Positions 11,560 to 24,425 are shown, counted from the stretch's first letter. The stretch: 64,000 nucleotides of DNA from Cyrtodaria siliqua (GCA_037043455.1 JAWPHD010003069.1:1-64000), one strand, 5' to 3'. Made by a program: numbers and translations. The notes: a model not told the origin generated them from the letters alone.

Positions 11560-13540
11560 TGTACAGTGGTAAGTCTTCAGACAATTTTTTTTTTTACGGT
11601 TTCGACCTAACCTTTTAAGGCAATGGCAGCCATCTCGGATATTGTACTGACATAATTTTAATGAATTGGAATGACACTGATCTCAGGATCATCCACGTGA
11701 AGTTTAGTCAAAATTAGTGTTTACCATAGGTTTTATCGATAGTCTCTATATTAATGTAGGTCACTTTCTTAATCACGTAGACTGCTTTTAGTAAAATCTT
11801 CATGAATAAATGGTGCAAGTATTTGAAAATCGGATGCAAGTGATTGGTTGAAAAAGTTGGTAAAACACTAATATCTGAAAATATTTTTCAGCAAAAAAAC
11901 AAATTAGTTATTGATCGATTTTCCTTTGTCTTATTAAAACTATGGGATGCTTCACAAACTTAGATAAATGTATATTAAAACAAGGCTCAAAGGTTATTAA
12001 CAGTTTGATTTATAGAGAATCTTACATGAGTGCCTGTTTAATACTGAATTTATTACACGAGCTGGATAACATTATCTGATGCGATGCTGAGGCTGTGCCA
12101 AGCATCAAGCATCATATCAATTTAATCCAACAAGTTTTATAACTTCATTAGGCCAAAAATAAATATAGGTGTGTTTCCTATTGCATGCTCTAAAAAAATA
12201 GGGTAGGTCGGTAGTAATTTTTTTTTTTGGAGCAAGATATTGTGAGATTCTACATGTATTTATCTCATAAACCCCATACAAATGGATGATACAACTGAAA
12301 GTTTCTCTGTGATGTCAGTTTACCTCGATATATTGTGATAAGTCATTGTCCAGAACAATTTTTTTTTTCTTTTTTTTTTTCATGTTATTGCTTTATTGCA
12401 CTTTATCGCACTCCTGCACTGTCAATTAGGCCATCAATAAAAAATTGTTTGTTTGCTGTGCTCCTACCCAGAATTTTGAGGGTGGGTAGTTAGGTAGGGA
12501 TTTTTTTTTTTTTTGTTTTTTTTTTGTTTTACATCAAAAGCTTATCCAATCTACAACACTATAAAGGCCCTAGTACGATGTTAGGGCATAGGTTATTAAA
12601 ACTAAACACAAGGGACTTGCACATAATTATTTTATTCATGTGTATTTAAGGTAGGAAAAAGTTTTATTTTTAGATATTTTTTTTAGATATATTGTTCGCA
12701 TATATTATGCCATTTTTGTACTAAGGCAACTTTTTGATAACCTTTGCAATCCAGATTAGATGCTCAACAACTCTGGCTAATAAAATTATCATTTGAATAA
12801 AAAAAAAAAAAAAAATATTTTTTTTTTTTTTTTATTTAATTTTTTTTTTTGGCCCGAGGTCATTAAAAAATTTTGAGTCGCAGCCGAATCGGGTGAGTCG
12901 GTCGGAGCAAGGCAAACAAACATATTTTTATTGATGGCCTTATATTGATTATGATGCAAGTCCAGGATATGATGTAAAGTGGTGTCATATATTTTACTTC
13001 TACATGTATTTGTCCTGGTATGAAGGCACGTGTTTGGATGACCGAGTTCTGGCAATGCTACATTTCCTGTTCCACTTTTGCTTTTGTTGTTTACATGTGT
13101 ATTATTTGGGGCTAAACATTTAACAAAAAATACAGAACAAGAGCTGTCAGATGACAACACACTCGACAGCACGTACAACTTTTCGAGGCCTTGTCTATCT
13201 ATTGGGCAACTAAGTTGAACAAGAAGCAGTCTGAGAGACAGCCATATCCCCTGCCGCTGTGTTTTTTCCTATGTAGCTGTAGAACCCATGATTGGGTACT
13301 TTGTTTACAGGAAGTTTTATCACTGCACATAAAGCAGAAAGTAAAATGAAAAATATAAGTATACAAGAAATCCGTGGATTCACATGTCTCGCCTAATGGG
13401 GGCTGGACTTAAAAATAAAAGGGTCAATGATGCTTAAATGAAAGTTTGTAACATTTTAGCAACTAAAAACAATCGAGTTTGCCGTTCGCCAAGATGACAT
13501 TTAAGTGCATTTGTTTAAAAACAAAATGCCATTCTATTAA
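11560..13540. other. Non-coding sequence rich in T and A tracts
   Basis: Long T tracts lie near 12220, 12360, 12500 and 12820, with an A/T tract near 12800. A diverged repeat containing GGGTAGGTCGGTAG (12200) and GAGTCGGTCGG (12895) may be the ends of one old element. Open frames here run through the homopolymer tracts and are not credible genes. Confidence 0.45.
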
Positions 13541-13542
13541 AA

Positions 13543-14260
13543 ACAAGAGACCCAAGAGGGCCTGTGGATGCTCTATTGGCTAAAACGGCTCTTATATCAA
13601 GGGTTGTCGACATAAAATTCCCATCAGTCGTTTTTTTAAAACATTACAAAAACAACAGGGATAGGTTGGCCTTAGATCGCTCACCTGGTAATCATGGGCA
13701 ATAAGTCGGCTGTGTCTAGTCTGGCTTATTTTTTAATTTGTCCCACTTTCTTCTCTGAATGAAATTTCATAAAAATGGGGGGGGGGAGGTTATATTAACA
13801 TTCTAAACAAATATGGTAAAGATCAGAAGATCAGATAAAAAAATGAAGTAACTACAGATTTAACAAAGGAAAATACAATATAGCATTTTTCAACAAATCA
13901 AGGGCCATATAACCTGCCGTTACTAAATAGATCTAGCTCGTTTTCGAACTTGTCCAAAATTTCATTTGATATACCATGCTTTGTACAACTAGACATCATA
14001 CTGAGGCTTCCTGCCAAATTTTGTAGAAATCCAACAAGCTGTTTAGGAGGAGTAGCGCTGACAAGAAATTTAAAGTAAAAATGTCAAAGTGCCATAACTC
14101 CGTCATAAATCAGCAAACTGGAACAAAAGCTCAATATGCACATTTAGACATCTTACCGATGCTTCCTGCCAAGTTTCGTCGAAATCCAAAATGGCGTTTA
14201 GGAGGAGTAGCGCCGACAAGAAATTAAAAAAAAAACGGGAAAAAAATATGCAATAGGCAC
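13543..14260 (+). mobile_element. Core-repeat element family 2, rearranged copy
   Basis: It starts AAGAGGGCCTGTGGATGCTC and TATTGGCTAA, as does the copy at 45190, and contains the family phrases CAAGGGCCATA-AACC and TCGTTTTCGAACTTGTCC. It also contains GGAGGAGTAGCGC(T/C)GACAAG twice, about 160 bases apart. The mixture suggests a mosaic of two core-repeat families. Confidence 0.6.
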
Positions 14261-14294
14261 AGCAATGCTTCCTGCTAACACGGCGTTAAAGATG

Positions 14295-15375
14295 AAAATT
14301 GTCCTAAATCAACAAATCCGCTGTTGATACGTTTTTACTTATTAAATATCATTATAAATACGATGTTTACTATGTTATTGATGTATGCTTAGTGAAAATA
14401 TGGCGAACAGGCATTGCTAAAAAATCGAAAAAAATCAAAGGGGGAAAACTCTTCCCCGTATAACAGGAAGTGACGTCATTGGGAACAAAAAAAGCCATTA
14501 GTACAAAGGGAAAGCAGGCAAAAACAGTATAGTGTGTATGAAAATATCGGAATTTTATCGAATTTCTGACAGTAAGTCACCGGCAACACCGCATATACAC
14601 TACTCAACTTTTATAATCGGTAACTCAGTTTTTTTTTTGAAAATAACACAAATACTAAAAGCTGGAAATCATCGAAACACATACCAATACTTTTTATTAA
14701 GTTTATTAACAATGTAATCTGAAATCATATTTTTCCAAATATTGGTATGTGTGTCGGTGATATTTCCAGTTTATAGTATTCGTGTTATTTTCAAAAAACC
14801 TGGGCGACCGATTATAAAAGTTGAGTAGTGTAGTGTACACTAAGCGCGAAATGCAGCATATTCCGAATGCATGGACATGGTCTAATACTTGTACATTAAT
14901 ACGAGCGTCAGATAAGATTTTTCACATAAATGATGAAAAAAAAAAAAAAAACAAAAAAAAACATAATAAATGACACAGCATCTAATTTCTATAGTACCAG
15001 GGAGTATATATATGCCCTATGTCCCCGCCACCTGGTGACCAAAACACTCGAGGAGTGGCACGTATTAGATTTGGATTTGCAGTATGACACGCTCTCCACG
15101 TGCCCATACCACACACCGACTAATCAACTATTGCGGTGCCCTATTGAAGTATAGCCTAATTTGGGTACATAACGTCGGTATATGACAAAAGCACGCACCA
15201 TTTAGGGAAACATTGTTTTATGACACATTTCCTGTTTATTGCAATTCCGTGAGCGGTGCAATACCGCCGCGGCAAGCCGCGTACTGCACAAGACGGATAT
15301 ATGATACGGATATATGATGCGTGGGAAACTAGTTTATCGCGCACAAAGAGATAAACATACTATGATCTAAATAGC
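14295..15375 (+). mobile_element. Promoter-exon cassette, copy 1 (disrupted)
   Basis: The segment is homologous over about 1 kb to the inverse complement of 33052-34085. Shared landmarks include GTCCTAAATCAACAAATCCG at the start, AAAGGGGGAAAACTCTTCC, a composite GGAAGTGACGTCA site (14466-14478, ETS plus CRE), ACAGTATAGTGTGT, and a CpG-rich palindrome near 15256-15290. In copy 2 an ATG opens a reading frame; here the same position reads ATATCGGAATT, so the start codon is lost. Most of the coding part has been deleted and a MITE sits at 14598-14830. Confidence 0.75.
14598..14830. mobile_element. 233-bp Tc1/mariner-type hairpin MITE
   Basis: Long inverted repeats start CACTACTCAACTTTTATAA and extend over roughly 100 bases with mismatches, so most of the element can fold back. 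TA lies directly outside both ends (14596-14597 and 14831-14832). The corresponding place in the related copy at 33.6 kb lacks this insertion, which confirms it as an insert. Confidence 0.88.
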
Positions 15376-15945
15376 TGTGATCGGATTGGTTAACAGCTAC
15401 AGTTAGCTTATGCATATTCACGAATGGCGATAATGCCAATTAAGGGTTGTTAAATATGGGTGAAAGTTGTTTTGCTTGCATGATAATAGTACTAATTAAT
15501 ATGCAATTGTTTGATGTTCCTGGCCTTGATTTTATAATCACACATGATGACAACGATAATAAACTTAAACGCCATTTGTGAATGGGCGTACTGTATCAGT
15601 CCGCTATTTTGTAACTGGCATTAAAAAATTAAAACAAACAAGCGTTTTTATTTTCAATAATTAATCAATACATGCACAAACATGTTATCTGACAACAAAC
15701 AACCCGGTTAAATATGTATTTAACTTATGCTATGCGAACATCACTGATAAAAATGCAATACATAACGGGTATTGGGAACTCATTTTAAGGCCGTTTACGT
15801 AAACATACTCTTGGACGTTAACTGTTTGTGGGGATTTGATTTCATGTTTCGGGTCAACCATGAAACTAAATGCCCCATGAAATATAATGATTTAACAGTA
15901 GTTGATTTAAAATCCGGACGCTGCCGCCGATGGAAAAGTGACTGT
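15376..15945. other. Unassigned sequence
   Basis: No gene or repeat recognised. It is AT-rich, with one short open frame (15772-15990) that runs into the adjacent repeat array and has no family resemblance. Confidence 0.4.
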
Positions 15946-17345
15946 TATGTCTCGCTACCTACAATGTGGGCGAGACAAAAAGTGAGGTAATCATAAGAAG
16001 TTAAGTTACTGAAGTTAAGTGGTTTAACCATGGTGTAGTTTTGGGAAAATAAATCAAAATATGACCTTGACCTTGGAATTCTTTGTCGTTCAGGGATGTC
16101 CAGCAATGCCAACAATACAAATGACCCAAGTATCAAAGACATAAAGTGAGACAATCACACAAAGTTTACTGAGGTTAAGTTACCTAACCAAGGTTAAGTT
16201 TGGGGAAAATAACGCAAAATATGACCTTGACCTTGGTAATTTTTGTCATTCAGTGATATCCACCAATGCCAACAATACATATGACCAAGTACCAAACAAT
16301 TGAATTGAATGTTGTTTAACGGCTAATCAACACAGTATAGGTTATTTAGAGCCGCCCCAGAAAGAGGGGAAGGATACATAGGAATCTGGGAACCATGCCC
16401 TACTCTTATTATCAAATAGATTCCTATGGTTCTTTAACGTGCTCGGAGGATAGACCGATACACGGGACTGCCGAGTTTACATCCCCATCCGACGGACGAG
16501 GCTAAGAGAAAGTGTCTTACCCAAGAACACACCGACGAAACTCAGTGGCACCACGGAGGATTGAACTCGGTATCAAACAAAGAAATTAAAGTTATCAGAA
16601 AAAGTTAACTGAGGTTAACTTACCTAACCAAACTGATGTTTGTGGAAAATAAGCAAAATATGACCTTGGTAACTTTTGTTGTTCAGTGATGTCCAACAAT
16701 GCTAGCAATACATATCAAGTATCAAACAAAGAAAATGAGGCAATCACATACAGATAACTGAGGTTAAGTTACCTAACCAAGATTAATTTACCTAACCAAG
16801 GTTAATTTTTGGAAAAATAAAGCAAAATACATGTGACCTTGACCTTGGTAATTTTGGCATTACGTGATGTCCCTTGACCCAATAAAGCATCTGAAAAAGT
16901 TTCAAAAAAATTTGAGCAGCTGTTGTTGAGATATAGTGGATTTAAAATGTGGCTGCCGCCACTGGAAAAATGACTGCTATGCCTTGCTACCCACTATTGT
17001 GGACGAGACAAAAAGGGGCATAACTTTGTCAAAATAGGTGAAGACTTATGTGACTTTCTCTATATATATATAAATGTGAAGTTTTATCGAGTTCTGCCAG
17101 GCGGTTTGTGAGATATGAGCTTGTTAACCGTAAAATGTTAACCAAGAAATTGACTAAGTACAAAAAGGGGCATAACTTTGTCAAAATAGATTGCGGAGTT
17201 ATGTTACTTGTGCACGGCATGTTATCTATCTACACTGAATACATTTGTGAAGTTTCACTGAATATGTCATGCAGTTGTCGAGATATGAGCTTACCAAAAA
17301 AGCTGACTAACAATAGTGGTACCGTACCGTTAGTAACACCAACGC
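15946..17345 (+). repeat. Tandem core repeats, family 3 (~150-170 bp)
   Basis: Units share TGACCTTGACCTTGGTAATT, GATATCCACCAATGCCAACA, CATATGACC-AAGTATCAAAC and GAGGTTAAGTTACCTAACCA. About four units are readable at 15970-16860. A second, related unit type (GGGGCATAACTTTGTCAAAA) occurs twice at 17015-17300. A SINE interrupts the array at 16300-16570. Confidence 0.7.
16300..16570 (-). mobile_element. SINE family A copy in the core-repeat array
   Basis: It matches 18785-19089 from the tail (TTGAATTGAATGTTGTTTAA) through GGATACATAGGAATC and GATTCCTATGGTTCTTTAAC to GGATTGAACTCGG, where it stops short of the full tRNA-like head. It is flanked by TACCAAACAA on the left and TATCAAACAA on the right, a one-mismatch 10-bp target duplication derived from the array unit. 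Confidence 0.85.
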
Positions 17346-17374
17346 TGGGGCGAGTAGAATAGCTTACCTATTCA

Positions 17375-18561
17375 CAGGGGTCAAGCCAGACTCCAAAAAT
17401 AGGGAGAAGTGACTTCTCCCTCCAGTCAAAACAGGGAGAAGTTTTTCAAAACAGGGAGACTTGAGGTCGGTCGACATGAGACGGACGATTAAATATCGAG
17501 TTAACCAATTCTAAACCAATTGAATGTTATTTTATTAATTATTTGTATTGGTATTATTTCTGTTATAATAACTAAAATAATGCATAATATTAATAAAGCA
17601 TGTATTATTATTATCATTTTGTTATTATTATTATTTTCCCACGGCCTTACAAACTTCAAAGTGAACAGTGCCAAAAATCCTATCTGTCTTGAACATACCT
17701 ACTGAAATCGTATAACTTTATTATAATTCCCCCCTCCTCCACTTCGTTTAATTTTTATTGAAAAATACTAATTATTCGATAATTACCCCAAACTTAGTTT
17801 TCATTCATACCCGCATTGAGTAACATACGTTATTGATATCTATGTCTAATCGTAGAATACAATACATTTCCGCTGATTTCTCTCGTCAATAAAAAAATCA
17901 CAAACAAACTCTCTTTATACGAAACACATTTCTTTATTTCATAATTAGCCTCGATAAAACACACAATCAAAGTTTTGCTTATTAAAGATTCTTTACAATT
18001 AACTGTGCCGATGTCAATCATATAATTTATATACACTGTCTTTTAAATTTATTTATCGAGGGAGATTTTTCAAGGTATCTCGTTGTCAATCATAATCATA
18101 ACCCCGCCCTTGCGCAGTGTTTTGTAGTACGATTTTTAATTATTCATCAAACGAAAAAATACGACAGCTTTGATTGGTTTACTTAAATAGAATGCGCACA
18201 TGATTCCCCACATGATCTAATCACGTGATCGCCTAACGAGCAAACATGGCGGTTGATATTCTCATCTCGTCTAAGGCAAGCCGATAAAGATCGTTAATTA
18301 GGCTATTGCCCTGATTAGATAAGAGTCGCGTTGTTATTTAATGGTAATGGGATTAAATAAGGAACGTGTGATACACGTGCTGATTGTGTATTTTAGAGGC
18401 TTTCGTTTATTATGAGGTTAATCACATTTGAAATTGCCGAAATTGACCCGAATTTACCGAAAACGACGGCGACTCAAATTTCGCCCCACATGAATAAAAA
18501 AGCGAAGTCGGCCAAACTAAAGCGAAGTTTTTAGCGACTTCGCCTAATCGCATGACCCCTG
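17375..18561. mobile_element. hAT-like element with CAGGGGTCA ends
   Basis: The left end CAGGGGTCAAGCC is mirrored at the right by GCATGACCCCTG. ATTCA lies outside both ends, with one extra base on the right, approximating a 5-bp duplication. The interior is AT-rich, contains GGGAGAAGT-type subrepeats near the left and GCGAAGT-type subrepeats near the right, and encodes nothing recognisable. Confidence 0.6.
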
Positions 18562-18784
18562 CATTCACAGAAAGTCCGAGCTAAAACCCTATATCACAGT
18601 GCAATAATTAATTGTCTATAAATTACAACACGTCTTAGAGGAATCCCAAGTTATAAATAGCAATATCTACACAAAGTCATGTTGCTCTTGTTTGCAAGTG
18701 ATTTTTTAATCGCCAAATATAAAATAGTTAACCCTAGCGCATAACCGTAGTTAGGGAATACCTTTTTCGGGTCTTATATTTTAG

Positions 18785-19089
18785 AATTGAATGTTGTTTA
18801 ACGGCTCATCATCACAGTATAGGTTATTTAGAGCCGCCCCAGAGAGAGGGGAAGGATACATAGGAATCCGGGAACCTGCCCTACTCTTATTATCGAATAG
18901 ATTCCTATGGTTCTTTAACGTGCTCGGAGGATAGACCGATACACGGGACCGGCCGGTTTACGTCCCCATCCGACGGACGAGGCTAAGGTAAAGTGTCTTG
19001 CCCAAGAACACACCGACGGAACTCAGTGGCACCACGGAGGATTGAACCCGGGCCTCCGGTTACAAATCCGCCGCGCTACTGACTGCGCC
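18785..19089 (-). mobile_element. SINE family A, near-complete copy
   Basis: Read on the minus strand it begins TGGCGCAGTCAGTAGCGC (A-box-like) and has a B-box-like GGGTTCAATCC about 40 bases on, the arrangement of a tRNA-derived RNA polymerase III promoter. A ~230-bp body and a TTCAATTC tail follow. ATTTTAG flanks both ends (18778-18784 and 19090-19096), a perfect 7-bp target duplication. Partial relatives are at 464, 16300, 24163 and 55597. It lies 260 bp downstream of STIM exon 2 on the STIM strand. Confidence 0.9.
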
Positions 19090-19348
19090 ATTTTAGATGC
19101 TCAGAGTATTTTCTGTTGGTGGTTTATGGCTCATTAATTTTATTTTTATAATTTAATATAGAAATAATGTATTTGACTAACTAATTAACACTAATCCTGA
19201 CGCACTTTGTTGCAAATGAAAGAGGAGTATGTTGGCTGTAAAAAACACAGCATGCAGCAGTCAGCATCCTGCAGTACATGTTAATGCAGTTAAGAATTGT
19301 GTTTCAATCCTTTGCCACATGAATACAATAAAACTGACTTTAACATAC

Positions 19349-19470
19349 CCCTTTGCTTTCATTAAGGTCTATATTTCCACTTCCATCATCATCAATCTGT
19401 TTGTGGAGCGCCCTGATGGCTTCCAGGTTCACATTGTCTTCCTGACATACAGTGTCCCCTTGTCGGCAAT
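19349..19470 (-). CDS. Stim: STIM exon 2: luminal cysteine pair and EF hand
   Basis: STIM is a single-pass ER membrane protein that senses luminal calcium through an EF-hand/SAM domain and opens Orai channels when stores empty. This exon encodes, after a phase-1 junction, CRQGDTVC and then AIRALHKQIDDDGSGNIDLNE. The Cys-x6-Cys spacing equals that of the conserved luminal cysteines of STIM proteins. DDDGSGNIDLNE is a canonical 12-residue calcium loop (Asp1, Asp3, Ser5, Gly6, Ile8, Asp9, Glu12). The acceptor is TAATTTACAG and the donor GTATGT, phase 0. The first codon joins exactly with exon 1 at 54325-54469. The last two residues before the donor (Lys-Gly) depart from the usual acidic run. The second EF hand, SAM, transmembrane and CRAC-activating exons were not found in the window. 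Confidence 0.85.
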
Positions 19471-19624
19471 CTGTAAATTAGATAAACACATACATGCTTA
19501 AAAATAATGACATAATTATTACACATGTAACTAGCTGCATATATGTGGAAAAATATTTTATCATCTAGACATGGTCACCAGACATGGTCATGGTCACCAG
19601 ACATGGTCAGGTCACTAACAGTGG

Positions 19625-19935
19625 ATTAAATGCATACTGTAGCGGAGACAGGGTGTGATCTATATTTCGTCGAAGGTAGGTCACAGCGACTCAAAACTTT
19701 GCACATGATGTAAGATGCATATAAGGAACATTGTTGATGAAGTTTGGTGAAAATCCTACTAGAAAGGATGCCGTATCTGAGACCGGATGTGACCTCGTCG
19801 AAAATAAGTCACAACAACCTAAAATTCTGAAAATGATTTTAGAAGCATATAAAAGGAAAATTCTGGTGAAGTTTGATGAACATCCTGCAAGAAAGAAGCA
19901 AGATACGCATGTTTCAGCAGAGGCCGACCTGTACT
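19625..19935 (+). repeat. Tandem ~135-bp core repeats, family 4
   Basis: About 2.5 units share GATGAAGTTTGGTGAAAATCC, TGTGA(T/C)CT-ATTTCGTCGAA and GGTCACA-CGACTCAAAA-TT. Open frames crossing it on both strands (about 90 codons) are translations of the repeat. Confidence 0.65.
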
Positions 19936-19970
19936 TCATCAAAAATAGGAATTTCTGTATACAGGACATA

Positions 19971-22254
19971 TGCGACAGTCATGTTATATATAATTCATGC
20001 ATTTGAATTATCTGAACTTCTATGTTTGTTTTGTTGATAATTCTGTATCGATTATATAACAATAAACTTGATTTTATTTGTATATATAATTATGAAGGTC
20101 ATGTTCTGCTGGTTCCGGTGAAATCAGATTTGATTATTGCAACTCAATGTTAGAGATCTCAGTGAAGTACCAACTGTATATTTGAGTTTAATGAGAGACA
20201 ATCAATCTCTGGTAAGACACAACAACAATAATTTTCCATCTGGTTGTCATAGAAACACAAACAAAACATATATATATAAATACAAAATCATTTCTTGAGA
20301 AATGTTAACCTTGCGAATTAACAGTAACAGTTTCTTGCAAGATACATGTATTTCAAGGACACCTAATCAAGGAAATCTCAAGATTAATTTATGTGTGGTA
20401 ACAGTTAAGTTTAAAGTAAAATACAAAGGGACAATTAAACAACGTTGCATCTTAAAGCATTTTTGGAGCAGCTGCACTGGAAGTAGAATCTAGATTTATT
20501 TATTCAGTGTCAGTTTTACCATGAAGCTAATGGTAAATATTCAAAAAGCAGGGAATAACACACGTGTGAATTATCTTTTCTTCATTAGAACAAGTATCTA
20601 TAGGGTTTTTTAACAAAATAAATTGAGGCTTATATTGATTATAGGGAACTGTTACTTAGCGATCTATCAAAATAATTTGTTTTGAATGACTTACGTGCTT
20701 AAAATTGCTATACATGTATATGAATAACAAACTATTGTAACTGGCAGTGTTTTCAAAATCAAGATTCTTGTGTTCAATAAACGCCACCTAAATTGCAGAC
20801 AATATATATAGAGAAAGATTTAACTTTATTTTGTGTCCAGACTGTTCTGATATTGAAGTATAACATGTTTTATGGAATGTTTTGGCTGGAACTCTTTTAA
20901 TCCACGAAACTGATGTTGTCAATCTTCTGTTGATAAAAACCCTGTTTCTTTTCAGCACACCCTTATTTATAAATATTCTGTAAACTATTTTGTATTTTAA
21001 TATTTTCTTATTTATAATATGCAGGAGTTTAGCAGTAGACACTATTTATACAGGGGTTGCCAACAGTTGTAGACATTTCTGGCCATGGAGCCAAGACCTC
21101 AACTTGCCAGACATTCCATAGTATTTATGTCATTATTTCTTCTAACAACTCTTACATAGCTGAGCTAACGAGTTAAGTTGACATTCCATTTGTAAATAGT
21201 TACCAAAAAGCTGCAATAAAATAATTATTTCAAAAGAGATCATCATCATGAGGTTACAAGGTAGGTGCACCATGCTGATAAACCAGAAAAAGTACATTCT
21301 AGTAACTAGACAAAGATGTTGAACTGAGTCCATCAATTAAGTATGCCTGGACTGGTCAGCCAGTAACCTACTTTTTGGTATTGATGTGTTACAAGGGAGA
21401 TGTTTTAAGACTCGGAATAAAGATATTTATATAAGAATTAATGACGGGCAATTTTTACAAAAACAATTGCATCTTTCAGAACACAAAAAAATCCGTACCT
21501 AAATACTGTATTTTTGTACACTTCTAGATGAACACACATTTTTTTTGGCCTTCAGGTAAATGTATTCTTAGCATGGTTTAGTTCTAGCAGTTGTCTGAAT
21601 ATGAAAGTTATTTACTAACCCTGAAGCAGTAATTTATATATAGTTGTATATCCCTGGAGTTGTTTACCTCTCTTTTTGTGTTTCTAAGAAATGTCTCTGC
21701 AATCCAGGATATAACATGCTAGATGAGAACTGTGTCATTGTCTAAGAGAGAATATTATTGCTTTTAAGAGAACTGTTTTCAACATGTCTCCCTTCAGAGT
21801 TTTTTGATCAATTGGGTATTTATTTACCCATTGGTATTTCTTTAATTGGGAATTTCATGATTTCAATTGGGTAAAATAAAACAATAAAATGTTTGCGACA
21901 TTCTTTTGGGGCGGCATCCACTAATATTGTATACACAAAATCTAATAAAATCAACTTCTTTTACAATAGGCTTTATACAAGTTGACTGGGTGTCTTTTCA
22001 ACAACCAATGTATTGCTCAATTTGCATCGGTAGTTTTATCATTTGACAACTTCGATTACTTTACTGGTACCCATGCTTTTTATTTTAATTGGGTATTTTG
22101 TCATTTTTTAATTGGGTATTTAAGCAAATACCCTGCTAATATCTGTAGCTTTGTCCCTTTAAAGAAATCAATGACCTGAAAGCTTTTTACGATGTGCACA
22201 ACTAGACATGATATCTACAGATACTTCCCAGCAAGTTTGGTTGAATCCATATAA
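19971..22254. other. Intronic sequence without recognised features
   Basis: AT-rich. The only structure noted is a set of ATTGGGTATTT phrases between 21800 and 22130, suggesting an old repeat. No exon with splice sites and a family resemblance was seen. Confidence 0.4.
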
Positions 22255-22256
22255 AA

Positions 22257-22751
22257 ACAAGAGGTCAATGACCTTGAAGCTCTACTGGCAGGTTTGATAC
22301 TAGATCAGTATTTCTGTGAAGTTTCATGAAAATCTGTCAAGTAGTTTCAGAGTAGTCGTTACAAGTTTTTATAAATAATTATATGTAAACAAAGCTGACT
22401 GCTGGCAACCATGTTTATCGAATCAAAATAATTTTCAACAAGGACCAACATCATGTCATGATGATCATTTTAGAAAAAGTCCCATATCAATATCACTTAT
22501 AGTTTTCAAGAAGTAGTCGCTACAAACTTTTTTTTTTAAAATCTATTTTTAGCTTTGGCAGCCATCTTGGATTTCACATCAACATGAATTTTTGCTAAGA
22601 TCAACTAGACTTCATGGGCAACATTTCTGTAAAGTTTCATGAAAATCCATCCATTAGTTTCAGAGGAGTAGTCGCTACAAAAAAAGTTTACGGAAGGACG
22701 ACGGACCCCGCACCATGGCATAAGCTCTGCTGATATCTGATCAGTAGAGCT
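22257..22751 (+). mobile_element. Core-repeat element family 1, copy 2 (short)
   Basis: It has the same ends as copy 1, with AGCTCTACTGGCAGG at the left and GATCAGTAGAGCT at the right, and only about two core subunits. It is the shortest complete copy in the window. The terminal tract is shortened to GGAAGGACGACGGACC. Confidence 0.85.
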
Positions 22752-22799
22752 AATGAAAGCAGAGTACCAGTGACAAGTTTTCAAGACAGACAGACGGCT

Positions 22800-23904
22800 G
22801 ACTGGCTGGACATACAAAAACAACCTTGACCCATGACCTTGAACATGGATGAAACATGTAAACTGTTTATTCATACACGCATCAAGTTTACTTCGTTTTA
22901 AAATCTCAAGCAGTTTCAGGAGATATGTACCGGACATAAAAATTGCATCACACTGACCATCCTGAACTTGAAAATAAAATTCTGAATAAGGTACATAACG
23001 CGATCTTATTAAAACAAACCTTCATATCAAACCTGATGATTTCCTACCAATGTCCGCAGTGTTATCGGCAGACGTGGAAAAAGGAATTTCCACTTAGAGC
23101 AATCGTACATGCATGAATACATGTAGATATTGATTGTCACATGCTGCAAATTACGTGGAATATACCTGTGTTACAGAACATGAAGCTGCGACTTGTGATA
23201 TACCCATTATATGCTTATTAACCGTTAGCTGACATCTTCAATGACAATGTTGACGACACTGATCAATAAATATCTGAAGGATGCATAGGATGAGACACTA
23301 TCCTTCATCGTAGGCAAAAAAAAAAGAGTGTAATATCCTCAGACAGCCAGAAAAACTAGAAAATGTGTCCATTGGACACTGCCCAACTTTAGCACTTGAC
23401 TATTTTACATTTCAATAAAGTGTTTATGTCTACATCATTCTCACTGACCTGCATATTAGCTGCTGGCATGTGAATAAGTTTGAAAGCTGTGTGGCAGTTT
23501 AATATTGTGCAAGAAATAAACTCAAGTAACCCAGTATGAAAGGTAGTTCAAGGTCATTTATATTGGCCAACTGATACAGGAACATAATTTAAATGTTATT
23601 ATATAAAATTAAAAGCTGGATGGCTTTTAGTATCCGAGTAATGTGCTTGAATGTAAAACTTTTATGCAAACTCAGGACAGTACGAAAAGTTGGTCAAGAT
23701 CATTCATATTGACCATCATTCATATGACCTACTTTCATTGGAAAGTTTGAATGCTCTACGGCTTCCGGTGTCTCAAAAATGGATTTAAAGAGTAAGCCAA
23801 AAACTGGCATGAAAAACTTTAATGTTAATTTAACATTGTGTGAAAAGTAGGTCAAGGTCATTCATACTGAACTACTTTTGGTAGAAAGATACCGCTGTAA
23901 TCTG
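22800..23904. repeat. Diverged repeats with AGGTCATTCATA phrases
   Basis: GGTCAAG(A/G)TCATTCATA(T/C)TGA recurs near 23550, 23695 and 23855 with similar flanks, again roughly 150 bases apart. They look like an old core-repeat array leading into the 43-bp minisatellite. No coding sequence was seen. Confidence 0.5.
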
Positions 23905-23908
23905 GATG

Positions 23909-24118
23909 CAGTATGTAAAGATCAGAGCTCTACGACTACCGGTGATGGATGTAGTATGTGAAGATGAGAGCTCTACGACTACCGGTGATGGATGTAGTAT
24001 GTGAAGATGAGAGCTCTACGACTACCGGTGATGGATGTAGTATGTGAAGATGAGAGCTCTACGACTACCGGTGATGGATGTAGTATGTGAAGATGAGAGC
24101 TCTACGACTACCGGTGTC
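23909..24118 (+). repeat. 43-bp minisatellite, about 5 units
   Basis: Nearly identical 43-base units contain GAGAGCTCTACGACTACCGG and TGATGGATGTAGTATGTG. The low divergence between units implies recent expansion. Confidence 0.92.
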
Positions 24119-24162
24119 TCAAAAATGGACTTACTGAAAAACTTGAAAACAAACTTCTTTGT

Positions 24163-24335
24163 ACAGGTCTATCCTCCGAGCACGTTAAAGAACCATAGGA
24201 ATCTATTCGATAATAAGAGAAGGGCAGGTTCCAGGATTCCTATGTATCCTTCCTCTCTCTCTCTGGGGCGGCTCTAAGTAACCTTAACTGTGTTGATGAG
24301 CCGTTAAACAACATTTAATTCAATTCTTTGTACGG
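24163..24335 (+). mobile_element. SINE family A, head-truncated copy
   Basis: The sequence runs from CTATCCTCCGAGCACGTTAA through GGCGGCTCTAAGTAACC to the family tail AACAACATTTAATTCAATTC. It is the inverse orientation of the copy at 18785-19089 and lacks the tRNA-like head. Confidence 0.85.
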
Positions 24336-24347
24336 ATGTATATGGAT

Positions 24348-24425
24348 AGCTTGTCCAGGTAGTGCAATCGCCACCTGGACCTGAATTCTTATCTCAGCAC
24401 CATAAGTGAGAATGCTGTGGTCGCC
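24348..24425 (+). mobile_element. tRNA-derived SINE, family D fragment
   Basis: AGCTTGTCCAGGTAGTGCAA and the following ATCTCAGCACC resemble 60928-61085, which has AGCTTGTCTGGGTAGTGCA and a clearer B box. It is too diverged to be a tRNA. Confidence 0.5.

Noticed and set aside
12789..13178. 129-codon open frame on the minus strand
   Set aside because: It ends in a poly-Lys/Phe run produced by homopolymer tracts. No domain, splice context or sensible composition.
1..19348. Further STIM exons (second EF hand, SAM, transmembrane, coiled coil)
   Set aside because: I looked for splice-flanked frames with these signatures on the minus strand and found none I could defend; a profile search would be decisive.
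22605..22937. 110-codon open frame on the minus strand
   Set aside because: It overlaps core-repeat copy 2 and translates repeat sequence (similar frames appear at 60038 and 63064).
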